A stretch of 64,000 nt of DNA from Gnetum montanum (lineage: Eukaryota > Streptophyta > Gnetopsida > Gnetales > Gnetaceae), in NCBI GenBank assembly GCA_015680685.1, contig MNCI01013764.1:197253-261252 (forward strand), read 5' to 3'. Below the pieces are notes generated by a model. The model did not search any database, was not told the origin of the DNA, and saw only the letters and a list, made by a program, of their open reading frames with translations. Positions 47,279-60,425 of the stretch are shown in pieces (within the stretch, counting starts at the first letter, position 1; the number at the start of each line of letters is the position of its first letter). Position numbers and translations under genes: made by a program.

Positions 47279-49741
47279 GTAGCCTAGGCATCTAATTTTC
47301 CATGCCATTGCCCAGAGTGCTATGTGGCCTCCACATAGTCCCTCATGGACTTGATCAACGATCATTTGCACTTTGCATTCGCTAACACAGGTTAATAGTA
47401 TGTCATTGTAGGATCTACGACATAGTGTGGTATCACTTATGAGGACATACTACCATGACTATCTTTACACTACATCATTTTGGGTAGTGGTCAGATGCTG
47501 CAAAGGCTTACCTTATTAAAGGTATGACTTGATGTCATCATACCACTATTGCACATGAGCCATGCTTGTTGTGGCTATAGATGCAATGTTGGTTATGTGC
47601 ATGATAGGTTTGGTGTAATCCATTACTAAGGTAGGCAAGGCATGAAACATGTTGGGTGTAATGATTAAGGGTAATGTGGCTAATACATCAACAATGAAAT
47701 TCTCGTTGTGGGGGATGTGTTGGATATCAACGATTGCAAATCATTAGAGCAAGTGCTTCACCAAGTCATAATAAGGTTGTAAGTGTTATGTTTTACAAGT
47801 GTAAACCTCTGTGTCTTGGTTAATGAACAACTCCAAATCACCTAAGATCACTATGTTTTAGATCCCTAGGTCACGAGCTACTATAAGACCTCTAAGGAGA
47901 CCTTCATACTCTGCTACATTGTTAGTACAAGGAAATGTAAAATGATAAGCGAAGGGTTAGGTCTCCTTGGAGGGAAACATGATTATTACAATGGCACTTC
48001 CCCCTTGAGAGGTTGAAGGACCATCCAAGTGCAAGATTACCTCAAAGTTAGCAAGAACTTGGCTTATACTGCTAACATGCTCATCCAAGAATTCCAAATC
48101 TATAGTTGCTTAATCATTTATTGGTGAAGCTATGAGTTATGAAGCTATTACTTGACCTTTGGTTGATGCTTGTGCTATGTAATATAGGTCAAACTCTACA
48201 ATTATTACTTTCCACCATGTGATTTGACTACTTTCGTAAATGTTTGTGATGATTGCCCAAAGTACATTATTTTTGCAAATGATGTTTACCTAGCTACAAA
48301 AGAGATAATGCCGCCACTTCCTAAGTGCAAAGACTAAGGTCAGGTAGTTCTTTTCCACATTGTTATATTTTTCTTTGTGGGTAACTAACGCATGGCTTAG
48401 GTAGTATACAACGACCTCTAAGCCATCGTCTCACTTTTGGCAAAGCAAAGAAAAGATGGACATGTCAGAAGTTGCAAGATAGATGTAAAAAGGCTTATAT
48501 CCTTGTGAAGGGTAGACTATTGGAAACTGAGCCAACTGCTATTCGAGGTTGTCAAATGCCTCTTGGCATTGAGTTGTCCACTCAAAGTGGACTCCATTTT
48601 TGAGTAAATATTGCAGTGGTTGTAGCTTCTTAAGGTTAGTTGGAAATACTAAGTTGATGATGGCCTTAACCTTATTAGGGTCTACATGTATGCCTATTTC
48701 TAATACCATGAAATCTAGCATGCAACTCATCTTAATGCTAAAGACATACTTCTTAGGATTCAGCCAAAGGTCATGTCTAAGGCAACATTTGAGTGTGTGG
48801 TCTAAGTCATTTGTGTGATCATGTGCCATTTTGGACTTAACTACTATGTCATCAATGTAGTCATTGAGCAATTCTAATAGGTAATCACTGAAGATGTATG
48901 TCAGCACATCAATAGGTTGCTCCTGGGTTCTTTAGTTTGAAAGGCATAATTGTATAAAAAAACATACCCTAGGGGGTCATGAAGATGGTGTTGAGCTGGT
49001 GCTCTGGGTTGATCTAAATCTGGTTGTAACTAGAGAACCCGTTCATGAAGGACAACAAGGCATGACTAGCCATGGTATCGACCAATTGATCAATACCAAG
49101 CAACGAAAAATTGTCTTTGATTGTCACCATGTTTAGGTCCCAGAAGTCTATGCAAATGCATATACTTCCATTTTTCTCAGGTACAACTACGATGTTGGAG
49201 ATCCAATCCACATAGTCAACAACTTGGATGAAACCAACCTTATAGAGCTTGGTGATTTCATCGCGGACTGCCAATGCCACTTTAGGCCTAACCTTATAAG
49301 CTTTTTATTTAATTGGTTTTACATGAGGGTTGAGGATGATATTGTGTTGCACTATGTAAGGATCTAGGCTTGGAATGTCCTCATAGGACCATGCAAATGT
49401 TGTGATGTTATTGTTGAGTGTCTTAGTGATGCTTTGGACATGTTGAGGCTCTAACAAAGAACTAAGTTTTAGTGTCTTCACCTTGCCACTAAGTGTTGCT
49501 AGAAGGACTTCAACAAGGAGATCCTTAATAACATCACCTGCCTCTAAATCAAGAGCCCTAACTAGATGGTCAGCCTAACCTAGTAGTGCTTCTATGGATG
49601 TTACATAGTCATCACGGGCTATGGGCTAAAGGTCTAGGCATTGGACATCAATGCATCGAATGAGGTCACCATGAGGTCCGGTGAGGACCAAGGGTGAACA
49701 AAGATGCTCATATGCATTTGTATTGTATTCCTAAGACATAT
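47279..49741 (-). pseudogene. Tat pol: reverse transcriptase, RNase H, archaeal-type RNase H, integrase start
   Basis: Minus-strand reading. A pre-RT segment starts near 49741. RT is at about 49330-48540, with DEITKLYKVGFIQVV, SICICIDFWDLNMV, LLSFMNGFSSYNQI and the catalytic NDYIDDIVVKS; the part between 49014 and 48907 is disrupted. Ordinary RNase H follows (about 48540-48130; HFEWTTQCQEAF, VVVYYLSHALVTHKEKYNN). The second RNase H (about 48060-47660) shows LDGPSTSQGGSAIV, NNVAEYEGLLRGL, ILGDLELFINQ and IVDVLATL, keeping its acidic residues. The integrase zinc-finger start VHEGLCGGH is at about 47355-47330, after which family X is inserted. Scattered stops make it non-functional. Confidence 0.85.
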
Positions 49742-49869
49742 TCTACAAAGAAACAAGAAATAACGTCAAGTAGCACCTGTCTTAATAGATTCGAAGTGCA
49801 AAACATGAGAAAAGTGATGCAATGAATAATTGCCTAAACATGCAAGAGTGGACATTAGAAAAGCAAGTG

Positions 49870-49985
49870 TGTAAATCAGTTTTAGGCCTCAGTAGGCCAT
49901 GATTGCTAGTTGAAGGTTATAGTGAACCTTGATTTGCCAGTTTAAGGTCTTAGCAAACTGTGATTTATGCAAGGTACATTAGTTC
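49870..49985. repeat. Short degenerate repeat between RT and the antisense gene
   Basis: Phrases GCTAGTTGAAGGTTATAGTG and GCCAGTTTAAGGTCTTAGCA, related to the arrays at 34740-35165 and 55785-56090. Confidence 0.5.
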
Positions 49986-50393
49986 AAGCCAAGAAAAGAG
50001 TGTTTGGGTTATGGGATTGAGCTGGGTGTTTTTTGTGCAACTAGAAAAATCTCAGAAATTTTTTAATTCTAAGGTTTTTAGAAAAAAGTCCTCCCCCCTC
50101 CCCTCTTGCTACACTCCACAAGAAACTTGAGAAAATTTGCCTCTAAGTGTGGGAGCACCAATGTGGTAGGTGACACATTTCATTACCCTAGGAGAGTATA
50201 TATGCGTAATTCACTGAGGGTAAACTATCATTTTCCAAAGTGTGAATAAGAAGTTACAGAGTGTAGTGCAGTTTGAAGTGATAGCTAGAGCATAGCAACC
50301 AAAGCATAGCACCAGGATGACATAACACAATGACTGTCAACACCTTGGCCTTGCCAATGTAGAAGAGGGAAGGTGAGCCCTAGAATGCCTACT

Positions 50394-53300
50394 ATGGATG
50401 CAAGTGGAGGAGAGGAGAGAATTGCTGACCACCAGGTATGTTCACTACACTTGTCCCATTTTGTATCATTTTTCTTTGCATTTTAGCTTTTCTTTCTTAC
50501 ATTGGGGTTTGGGTCATGGGACAGCCTACCTTGGAAGGGATCACCATCACCCTAGTTGCCTTAGTAGCCACGACCAGGAGGAGAAGATGCATGCATGGGC
50601 TATGGGTCTCTATTGATACATCATTTTATTTTGATTATTTGAATTAATTATCTACAACGAATGGGACAAGGGAAAACACGTGTGTTATGATGAATTTTGT
50701 ATGCTTATTTCCAAGGGTTGTAGTATGTAGGATGAGGAAGAGGGAAAAAATGAGGGTCTTATCTCAGCAATGTACTGGGATTTCTCCTACTAAGGGCCAC
50801 ACCACATGGAAGACACAAAATGGGACAAACATGGCCATGGCCAAAGCGTGTGTGGCTAGGGTTTCTTTGTCCCTTCCTATTCTTCCTGTTTTTTTGTCTT
50901 TAGGTTGGCACATGGGTAAGGACGATTGGCAAATTGGGGCAAGGGTTATGACTAATATGGCCACAGCCAGGGGACAAGGTTCCACTGTTATTTATTTTTA
51001 TTTTTTATCTTTTGATGTGAGGACAATGTAGGGCGAGGGAAAAGGGAGGGCTCGACATCATAGGGACACGTGGGAAGGAGGCTATAGAGACAAGGGAGGG
51101 GACAGTGGTGCAGTCATAGAGGTGATAGCTGCAACAAGGGGGTAAATGGGGCTAGGGAGATTACCTAGGTTGCCATCATGGTGAGTACCCTAACATGTTA
51201 TTGGTGCACGGTGGCACTGAGTAGTGCAGTGAGGGAGATGTGGTGATGAGAGCTTAGGTATTGGTGATTACACTTCCTAGGGAGCATAGCCAACACTTTG
51301 TTCCCATATGAAATGGGATGCTATGCTCTTAATAGGTAGAAAAATTTTCTTTCTTTTTTCATTTTTGCTTGTTTTGGGGCCATGCCCTTCCTAGGAAGTG
51401 TAGTTGGAAATTAGAAAAATTTGATGATTTCTTGGCTACACTCCCTAGGAAGCATAGCAAATAGTTAGAATTTTTTTCAGATATCATGCTACACCGTCCA
51501 AAGTTAAAAAAATTTTGAGAAATTTTGGAAAAGATTACTAAGTGCAAAACTAGAATGTCAAATGCGCAAGATGTCAAGTGCAAAAATGTGAATGGTAAGA
51601 ATGCCTTATGTGAAAAAAATGCTAAATGCACTAAAGCTATGCCAAAATGCTAACTTTGCAAGTTGGATGTACAAACATTAGAACATGCAAACCCATGTTA
51701 GTGCAAACAAATGTAAAGTAAAATACTAATGTTATGTTATTGTTGTACCCCAATGAGCACTAGGCGCATCAAATATGTATCGATGTCTTATGCTCGTGAG
51801 ACCCCATGGGGGACCTTAAGGATATATTTCTAAGTTATGTTATTTTAACCTAAGTTTGCTAATTTTACTAAGTGTAAGCTAATATTTTATGCCAAAATGC
51901 AATTTATTGTGTGCTAACACTACATTCATTTACTGTTTTGTGGTTGTAGGATGCTACTAAAGCTTGTCTTAGTGGTCATGAAGCTCATTGATATCCTGTC
52001 TTACATCAACCAACCTGTACCCAACACACCTACACTTGACATGAAGATGGGCCATTAAATGGTGTGGTTTTGACCAGGAGCAAGTGAATTCCTAGCTTAC
52101 CTACCGAACCACTTTAGTATAATCATGTGGTTACACTTGGTAGTGGAGGCTGCAAATGCCATCACTGAGATGTTATTGGCCAAGGCAAACCAAGACATAC
52201 TACAATTCATGTCTGATGAGTCCATGACTACTGGTGATCGAGCAGGTGACCTGAGACTAGGCCCTGGGAGCGTTTGTCCCATAGCAAAAATCTAGAGCAT
52301 GCTAGAGTTCTCTTATTATAATAAGAGAAATACCCTTTTCATTGCCATGCACATGCATATAGTCTTCCAAAACCCACTTGGCACTATATATTGTGTTAGA
52401 AGGTAAGTGCTAATACTTTTCATTATATCTCATTCTTATTAGTCATGCTAGATTTGCTAACTGCTGACTACGAATGTCCAATGCCAAATTTAAAGTTGGT
52501 GATGAGGGGCTCCATGACAAGATAGGGGATCTCCCTTTGACCCATACTATGCTAGAGGTATTTTCCTCTAGTCCAAGCTTTCAAGAGGCAGCTATAGAAT
52601 AAGTGGGGGAGGACTTAGAGAACTACCCCACCCAGTACCCGAAAGCATTCAAGCGATGCCAAACCTATGATTGGCTTGATGAGGGATGGGCTAGTGGTAA
52701 GCCTATCTTTGGAGAGATTGTTCTGCCACCACCTGCATCACACATGTCGTTTGTTCCATGTGAGTATTCGTTATGTTGGATTGACTCTTATTGCTTGTTC
52801 TCATGCATGCATTGATTGCATAGTGTTAACTTTGTGTTTTCCTATGTTACAGCTGCTATCACTTTAGAAGAAGTAACAATGGTCACCACTAGCCGTAGTG
52901 AAGCCACCCTCATCATGAAGTATGACAATGTAGAGGTGGGCATAGGAGTGGTCATGCCATCAAGCCATAGAGGCTCTAACTAGCCAACTTACCCATGCTA
53001 GGTTGATGGACCTTTTCTTGGTCCTTAGCCCAAGCACACTAGTGGCTGAGATGGTGACCATTGTTGACTCCTTCAACCGTGATGCCCACCTCTTTGTTAC
53101 TCACATGCATACAGTGAACATAGTCTTGGACCTTAATGATGCCTTCTTTGTTGACTTCTTTGGTCTTCCCTCTATGGGCTCATCAATCATTGACAAGACC
53201 AAATAAGAGGAAAACCAAAGAGAGGAGATTGAGGAGTGGCTAGGGACCACATACTCTCATAAAGGCATCATGGTTGGGAATGTGCATGTGCCTCAGGTTT

Positions 53301-55690
53301 GAAGGCTTTACCTTCTTTTCCATGCCCACACCTTTCCTAAGCTGCTCTCCCAAGGAAAGGTCCTTGGAGTGGAGCATGCACGAGCGATGTAGGAGATTAT
53401 AGAGGAGGGAACTAGGTTTAATTAGGCCTCTTCTATCACTGCTAGGTTATAGGTAGAGATTATTTGACTTCACCACAATGTCCATGTAAGATCTCATTTT
53501 CACTTTGCATTCTTTGTAGCCTATCTACGAAGGCTTGTGGAGTTCCTGGTGATAAGGGATAGTGGGCGTTGAGTTGTGCAAGATCATGAATAGCTATCCA
53601 AGCCATGGATCAATTATTTATTCACCACCACTCATGGATAGGACCCTCCAAATAGGATTGAGAAGCCATATTCAATTATGACGAAGGCACATCTAGGAAG
53701 GTCAAAGTCACCATATTCCCATGATAGTGCAGAAGAGTGTCCAACAATAGTTGTTGGGGATGTGAAGAAGTTGAAGCAGTATATCATGGAGACAAGGGGA
53801 TCCTCCAAGGCAAAAATTAAGAGGCTACACTCGACAGAGGAGACTCCCCTTGCAGTTGGACAAGCAAGCATGAAGAAATTTCACCTCAATATACCCACAC
53901 TCTATTCAATGGTTGCAAGTTAGTGCACATCATAGATACATTTGGATTATTTGTTTGTTTGTTTTTGGTTTATTATGCTATGCTAATACTACTAAGCTAT
54001 GTGAGTTATGTAAAAGGGCTGCTAAAAAAGTAGTAGTGGCCATAGTAGGAGCAACGAACATGATCCCTCCTCAAGTTGAAGAGGAGGTAGCTTGCAAGGA
54101 GGATCCACCAAAGGTCTGAGAGATCTCCCACTAGTTTGATGCAAAGGGGTTGTTCCACCCTGAGGGTGACTTCACCAACCTCTTCAATGATGTGTAGCTG
54201 GGAGACCCACCCACATTGACATCCGAGGGCTTTCTTCGTAAGTGCTTTTTGTTGTCATCTACCTTTGCCTTTTGCTCTTAAGCCTTGAACTACTCAGTTA
54301 TTGCTAAGTTTTATGTTGTGTTTGTACCACAGTCTCAAACCTTCCTACCAATGATCCACCACCAGTACCTACCCATTGCATGAAGCCATGGGTAGAGACA
54401 CAAAATAAATTTGCCTTCATGAAAGGCATCATGGAGGACATGGTGAACGACATATAGCAAGTGGATCCCAAACTTAGTATGCATGTCATTTTGCTTCAAC
54501 TATTTTACTAATTCTATGGCTTAGTCTATTACTAATATTGGTTTGTTCATTATATGTTAATAGGCTCTAAGCTTTTTTGGGATCCAAACTAGGAAGCTCA
54601 CGTGAATGCCATTCCTGAGTATCCCCCCAAGATGGAGCATATGCCTCATCATTTATATGAGGCAGTGAGCAAGTGCATGTTTTCCAATGTAAAGGTGTTG
54701 TGGACCTGTAGGTGCTCAAATGAGCACCTATGGAAATGCATGCATGAGCCCTAAGAAGTAGTGGCAAGCCTTACCACAAAGAATAAGGACCTCCGATCCC
54801 ATTATGATTTTTTGTTAGCTTGGGCATAGAAGGATGGTACTTGGTGGACATCAAAGATGGATTACACTAGGTACTAGTTAGCACTCCAAGGTAAGAATGA
54901 GGCTACCTGAGAGATCATCGAGCAGACGTTGTAGATGGATCTTATCTCCCAGAAGAATAAGAAGTGGAGGAGCTTCAATGCCAAAGTGTGTAGATGGGGG
55001 CATATGTAGAAGGACCACAAGCACCACTACAAGCAGGAGTGGGATTCCTACTTACAGCAACTCAAGGATGAGTTTATGAAGGCTCATTTTCTTGAGATGT
55101 TCATTGGGGCTCTATTGGCAAGAGTCAAGCCTTTGAGATGTTCACCCAGCATATAGTGGTTAGTGGTTCCCTAGAATGAGAGATTACCTTACCCTTAGGG
55201 GAGACTTCTACAACCACCTTTTCTATGCAACCACCTACATGGACTATTATGGATGAGGGCAAGATCCTTGTAGATGTTTACTTTGGCCATGAGGACTAGA
55301 CGTAGTTATCAGAGGTCAAGATCCTCCGACACTTAAAGGAATGCCTTAATAGATTTCCTCCAAAGTCTGATGTAGGATCCTCTCAGGTAATTTTTGCTTT
55401 TTTTTATGCTTTTTTATGTGTTAGCTTTGCACATTAATTTTGTATTATAGTTTTGCACTTGCTGATTAATTTGTTGTTTTGCATTCTTTTGAGATAGGCA
55501 CCAGACAATAGCATAGGCCCTAATAGAGGAGTAGAGGAGGAGGAGGAGGAACATCAACCCCCACTAGACACCACCAACTAAGCCAACCTGATGTAGCCAT
55601 GTAGTTGAGAAATTTTTCACTTTGACCATTTTTGTGTCATGGTCATGCTATGTACTCTTGCTGATAGAGATATAATAAAATTTATGCCTT
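50394..55690 (+). pseudogene. Decayed multi-exon gene, antisense inside the Tat element
   Basis: A plus-strand gene between the protease and RT of a minus-strand element. A possible first exon is 50394-50434 (MDASGGEERIADHQ, then CAG/GTATGT). Likely exons follow: 51950-52402; about 52450-52759; 52853-about 53916; about 54000-54237; 54333-54476; 54564-55386; and 55498-55578. Well-formed introns: 52760-52852, 54238-54332, 54477-54563 and 55387-55497. The long exon keeps one frame and includes MDLFLVLSPSTLVAEMVTIV and IVLDLNDAFFVDFFGLPSMG, vaguely like the 'L.DV...LGLP..G' signature of plant mobile domain proteins. Later exons are charged and helical (HHYKQEWDSYLQQLKDEFMK) and the last is Glu-rich. 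AATAAA is at 55674. Stops are mostly TAG at likely Gln. Function unknown; a captured host gene, an antisense gene of the lineage, or a nested element are all possible. Confidence 0.6.
55674..55679 (+). terminator. Poly(A) signal of the antisense gene
   Basis: AATAAA about 95 bases after the last stop codon, followed by a T-rich stretch. Confidence 0.45.
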
Positions 55691-55784
55691 TTTGTAGTGA
55701 GAATTGTGTGTGAAGTTTCATGTTTACTTTACTACCTGTTCAATGTGGGTAATGTAACTAGTTGATGTGATTAGGTCCCTTGTG

Positions 55785-56090
55785 GGTCCCATGCCAATTT
55801 AAGATCATGGTGGAAGGGCCATTGCTAGTTTAAGGCCATCTAAGGCCACAAATAAAAGGAAGTGGTTGCCAGTTTTGGCCCATGGTGGGTTGCAAGGTGC
55901 CAGTTTTAGGTCGTGGTAGGCCGTATGCTAGTTTAAGGCCTTTTTAGGCTATGGCAATGTGAGACAGGTTGCCATTTTTAGGCTATGGTAGGCCATGCAC
56001 TAGTTTAGGGCCTTTGTAGGCCATGGGCTAGTTTAAGGCCTTTTTGGGCCACACGTGAGCTTAAGGCCTTTTCAGGCCACATGCTTCTCT
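55785..56090. repeat. Minisatellite between antisense gene and protease
   Basis: Units of about 30-45 bases on the theme GCTAGTTTAAGGCCTTTTTAGGCCATGG, with GGCC-containing palindromic cores. About eight units can be counted. Confidence 0.7.
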
Positions 56091-56354
56091 CTTTTTTTTG
56101 TAGTTTTAGTTTTATAATTTTTTATGTGTTTTTAATCATTTGTTAATGCATAAAAGACTAAATGAAAATGCATAAGAAAAAGAGGTGAATGCATAACAAA
56201 GTGAATAGTGTAAAATGCAAGCAACCATGTAGAATGTAACTATGTAAGAAAAAGGCTAATGGGGCTAACAAAGCATGCAAAAAATTAAGGGTAAGTAGGC
56301 ACCTAACACATGCTACACTAAGGGAGTACCTTAGCCATGTAGTTGCTTCCTAAC

Positions 56355-58135
56355 CTAATGTAAGTTAGGGGATCCATAGTGCCTAGGAAACATGAGGCAG
56401 TATTCACCTATACCTTCATCATTGATGCTAAAGGGAAATTCTTCCCATAAAGCTTCCTTAGGAAGGGTATCAGCCTCGTTTAGCTCTTCAAATGGCTCTA
56501 CTAGACAAGCTTGACTCTTGTCCTCCATAGGTGACATGTCATTGGAAAACTCTACCTCTAACCCTTAGTCTATGTTAATGTTGTTGATGGTTGGAGGGAC
56601 CGAGGTGTCACCATGTATGATCATTTCTCTACCTTCATATGGAAGGTGGATCTCTTGATGAATGGGTGAGGAAACAGCTCATAATTAGGCTAGCCAGGGC
56701 CTTCCCAAAATTAGGTTAAACCCAAACATCTCCTCGATGACAATGAATTCAGCCATCATGGGGAATCACTCCCCTACCACGAAGGCTATTGTGACTATTC
56801 CCTTCACAACAACACGTGACTTGTTAAAGGACTTGAGGCATCTTGTCTTTGTGGTCTAGATTTGGTTAGCCAAACCACGTTTATCAATGACTAGGAATGG
56901 GATAACATTAGTTACCACCTCTTCATTAACATTTACCTTGTGAATCTTGCATTGACCTACGTGTATGGTTATAAACATTGGTGCAATGGTGACTTGACCC
57001 TTTTAAGGGTCTACCTTGATTGACTTATCACAAAATGCTACAGGTGTTGGACTCAATTCCTGAGGTAAAGGAGGAAGCATTATAGCATGAATGGCTTATT
57101 CATCTGTTGGGATGTCCTCCTTGACAAGGATGGAGGCCAACATGTGAACTAATGCTTCAAAATGAGTGGAGGAGGTCATCACCAAGTTGTACAAGCTCAA
57201 AGTTGTATTTGTTTTGTTTAAGAACCTACTTGACTTGTGCCTACGCATCTAGAAAGTTCTTAATGCCATCAATTACCTTGTTAGCCTTCATCTCCTCCAT
57301 GCAAACCAAAAGGTGGATCTCTTGAGGAGGATATTTGTGCTTGTTTTGTTTTGCTTGCCTATGAGCCTCAGTGCTCGATTATTGATCACTTGTGGTAGCA
57401 GCTTTAGTTGATGTGTTTATAGGAATAGCAAATAAGGGGATAGGCTTAGGTAGACCTAATGCCATGCATTCCCTGATCATTTAGTTAATGAGGTGCTTAT
57501 TTGGCCTCCCAAACTACCACCTTGACTACTTGGTGTTGTATGCGAGATGAGGCCTCAAGTGAGCAAGGCTTGTTGTAGTCACCACCACTAGACCTAGCGA
57601 AGGGTCTGCACATTATAACACCCTAACAACAAAGGGTTTCTAGGTTGTAATCACCATAACATTATAATGCCCAAGACAGTGCTCTGACAAGAAAAAGGAT
57701 CCTTAGACTGGTTAATGCCAAAGATGCCCCAATGTTATCAAAGGACACACAAACCACAAGTGGCTCTTGTTCCAGTCCTACATCATCATCAATGTTGATG
57801 GCATTGATGACATAGCCTATGCCACTTGTGTTGAGAGGGCCTTTATAGACCTTCATTAATTGATTTTCTAGTTGAACTAGGTTGGTCAAATCAAGAACTA
57901 GTTGGCCCTAGTTAATCATGCATTGTATGTCATCCTGTAAGACCATGCAGAAGTCCATGTCATGGGTAGGCAATTGATGATAATGGAAAAACCAACCCAA
58001 CCTAAAGTGTTTTGGGACTGGAGGCTCATCTAGTGCAACTACTGATGGATTTCTGAGGAGCTTGTAGTAGCATTCATGATGCTTGTGAGCATCTTTAGAA
58101 ATTTTCTTATATTGGATGTGCCTAGCACTAAGCTA
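56355..58135 (-). pseudogene. Tat protease and flanking linker
   Basis: Minus-strand reading. A linker (MTNLVQLENQLMKVYKGPLN, open at 57889-57662) is followed at about 57060-56640 by a retroviral-type protease domain. Readable parts are KGQVTIAPMFITIHVGQCKI, EEVVTNVIPFLVIDKRGLAN and EMFGFNLILGRPWLA; the last is the conserved ILGRPWL motif. The Asp-Ser/Thr-Gly active site is not recognisable, so either it has decayed or this is the variant form of the family. The C-terminal tail (56537-56355) ends at a stop just before the minisatellite. Confidence 0.65.
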
Positions 58136-59993
58136 CTAACCCAAAAATTCTAATGGTTTGATGGAAAATGGTGTGTACTTTGAGTGGTCCTTGCACTCAA
58201 AGTTTAGCCTTGGGATAACTTGCCCCATGACTTTCGATGATGCAAGTTGGTTGGTCATCACAATGCCAGAGTTGGTTACCTTATTGTTAGTTGGGGCCTT
58301 GCTTGCCTTGGCCATTGGTTTGGCAATGCTCGGCTTGGCCTCATTGGCCACTAATGCAATGGTTATCATTGCCTTTACCTTCTCCTTATCTTTCTTTGCA
58401 TGGACATTCTTGTAGGCCACATAGGCTAGATCCTTACTCGCTTCCACTACATCCTAAATGCTCTTCATTTGAGTAAATTCTTGGCTTAGGGAATGCAAGG
58501 CAAGATAGTACAAATTCAACTTAATGAAGTCATTTATTACAACTTTGAAAATGGCCAATAGGTGAGTTTTTGCAATAAACTCATGGATTTCGTTAAGTGC
58601 AGCACTTCATCATTTGATGAACTTTTGAATGAGCTCTAAGTGATCCTACTTGATCTACATGAGTTGATCCAGGGTCACATCAGGCTTCAAGTTGTACTTG
58701 AAGTGAGTGACAAATTAGCAAAGAAAATCATCCAATGAAGATATGGAGGCCATGGGGAGTGCATGGTACCAGTCTAGTGCCTTGACGGTTAGGGACATGG
58801 CAAACACACGAGTGATTACATGTGGCCATGCTTGTAACAATAGGCATTTGGACCAAAAGTTCACTATAAGGGTATGGGGTTCCTCTTCACTATTATATTT
58901 GGTGAACTAGGGAAGTTGAACTCTAGGAGGCAAGGTCAGTGATGAGACAATGGGACAAATGACGTCATCCCAGTAGAAGTTCATCACTTGGACCATATCA
59001 AAAGATGTGGCCTTAAGCCATTTGACCTCTTCAGTGAGCCTTTGAATGAGCTCGAATGCTTGATCCAAGCTTGATGTGGGTGTGGATAGCTATGTTGGTT
59101 ATGTAACCTGTTGTGTTGTTGACGTGGTTGATGACCCCACCATACGATGTGCAACTACATAGGATGTTGTTATTGCATGTGTTACAACTAGGGAATAGAG
59201 GTAGGGCCCCACCACATGATTTTGGCTTGGGCTATCGTAGGAGGTGCCATAGAGATAGGTGAGATGTATGATGTCTGACCTATGTGTAGCTAGGACATTG
59301 GCACTATGTGCACGTAGGGCTAAGTTGGCATCACAGATGTCAGCATAGACGATTACATAGATTATGCCAAGACCACAAAGGGTAGGGTAACAAATGGTCC
59401 TACACCTTAATGTGTATGCACTTGATGGCTTGCCACAATGGGTGTTAGTCTAGGTGGTGAAAAAGGAGATGGTGCTGCCTCAAAGAAGGTATACGGTTGA
59501 GACTACAAAGGAGCGACATTAGAGGTGGGCAGTAGGAAAGAGACATAAAAGGGATTCTCATTTTTTGAGTGAGCCTCAAATTCCTCTTACCATCATATAG
59601 GGGCTCCTCATAGTTGGTTGCTATGTCATGCTCATTCAACCCACTCAAATGGATGAGTTGGTCAAGCATCCACCAAAAGGTCCCAATGAGGGAGATGAGA
59701 TCGTTAGGGGTAGGGAAGTACTCCCTCCCATTTAAATGTATGATCTCATAACCTCACTTTGCCTCCAACTCTTGGTGGTTTAAGGGAATGTCTACTTGTA
59801 GCTTCACACAAAGGAAGTTGTATTTATCTTTGTTAAGCACCATGTGCTTAGGAGATTAGTTATGGGGCTTGAGGAATTGCCTTCCCTCAAAGATGGGCCC
59901 CTCGACTCTAGGGATGTCAATTGTGAATTCTTGCTAGACAGGTCAAACAATGACTATGCCTGAGGTAGAGGTTGAAGGCTCTTTAGAATTCAT
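58136..59993 (-). pseudogene. Tat gag
   Basis: Starts at the ATG at 59993 (MNSKEPSTSTSGIVIV), about 410 bases after the PBS. The N-terminal part is open at 59669-59445. The gag domain lies at about 59080-58600, with LLLQAWPHVITRVFAMSLTV, ALDWYHALPMASISSLDDF and HFKYNLKPDVTLDQLM. A Lys/Ala-rich tail (58447-58136) follows and passes into the linker before protease. A frame change lies between the N-terminal part and the tail. Stops at several positions replace likely Gln (for example before FTKY and within the LDQLM region). Confidence 0.8.
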
Positions 59994-60406
59994 GCTACTA
60001 TAAAGAAATGCAAAAGGTGCAATGTTGGAAAATAAGTGGTTAATTATAATGAGTGCTAAAAACTACTAAGTATAGAAATGCTGAAATGATAAGTAAGTAT
60101 GAGAGTGCTACTAGAAAAATATCTAACTCTAGTGCTACGCTTACTACACTATAGATTACTATGCTCCTATGCTAAGGGTAAGCTATGCTCTTGCTAGCAC
60201 ATAGAGTTTAGGGCTCAAGTGCAAGAAATACACTTTGGCTTCTATCTTGTGAGGTTCCAAGGGAACCAACAACTGGGACCAATCTACACCAACTAGATCA
60301 TAGACAACCATAGGGGTGTCATGTCTGCACTAGTTTGAAGCTAGTAACAGAGGTGTAGAGAGCACGTGAGAATACCACTAAATGTAGAAGGAAATGACAA
60401 GGCCCT
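59994..60406 (-). other. Leader of the Tat element
   Basis: Between PBS and gag. It contains GAGGTTCCAAGGGAACCA (60261-60278), which resembles the core of the tandem unit at 62960-63640. Confidence 0.5.
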
Positions 60407-60425
60407 CCTTCTAGTGCTAGAAAAC
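60407..60425 (-). other. Primer-binding site, tRNA-Asn type
   Basis: Minus strand CTAGCACTAGAAGGAGGGCC just after the LTR end. The part ACTAGAAGGAGGG matches the tRNA-Asn complement; the first bases have drifted. Confidence 0.65.

Noticed and set aside
50398-51031. Plus-strand open frames of 69-114 codons
   Set aside because: They lie in the probable first intron of the antisense gene and show no motif; only the short exon at 50394-50434 is kept as a candidate.
53486-53519. GT-AG intron of 34 bases
   Set aside because: Too short for a plant intron, and the reading frame continues sensibly through it.
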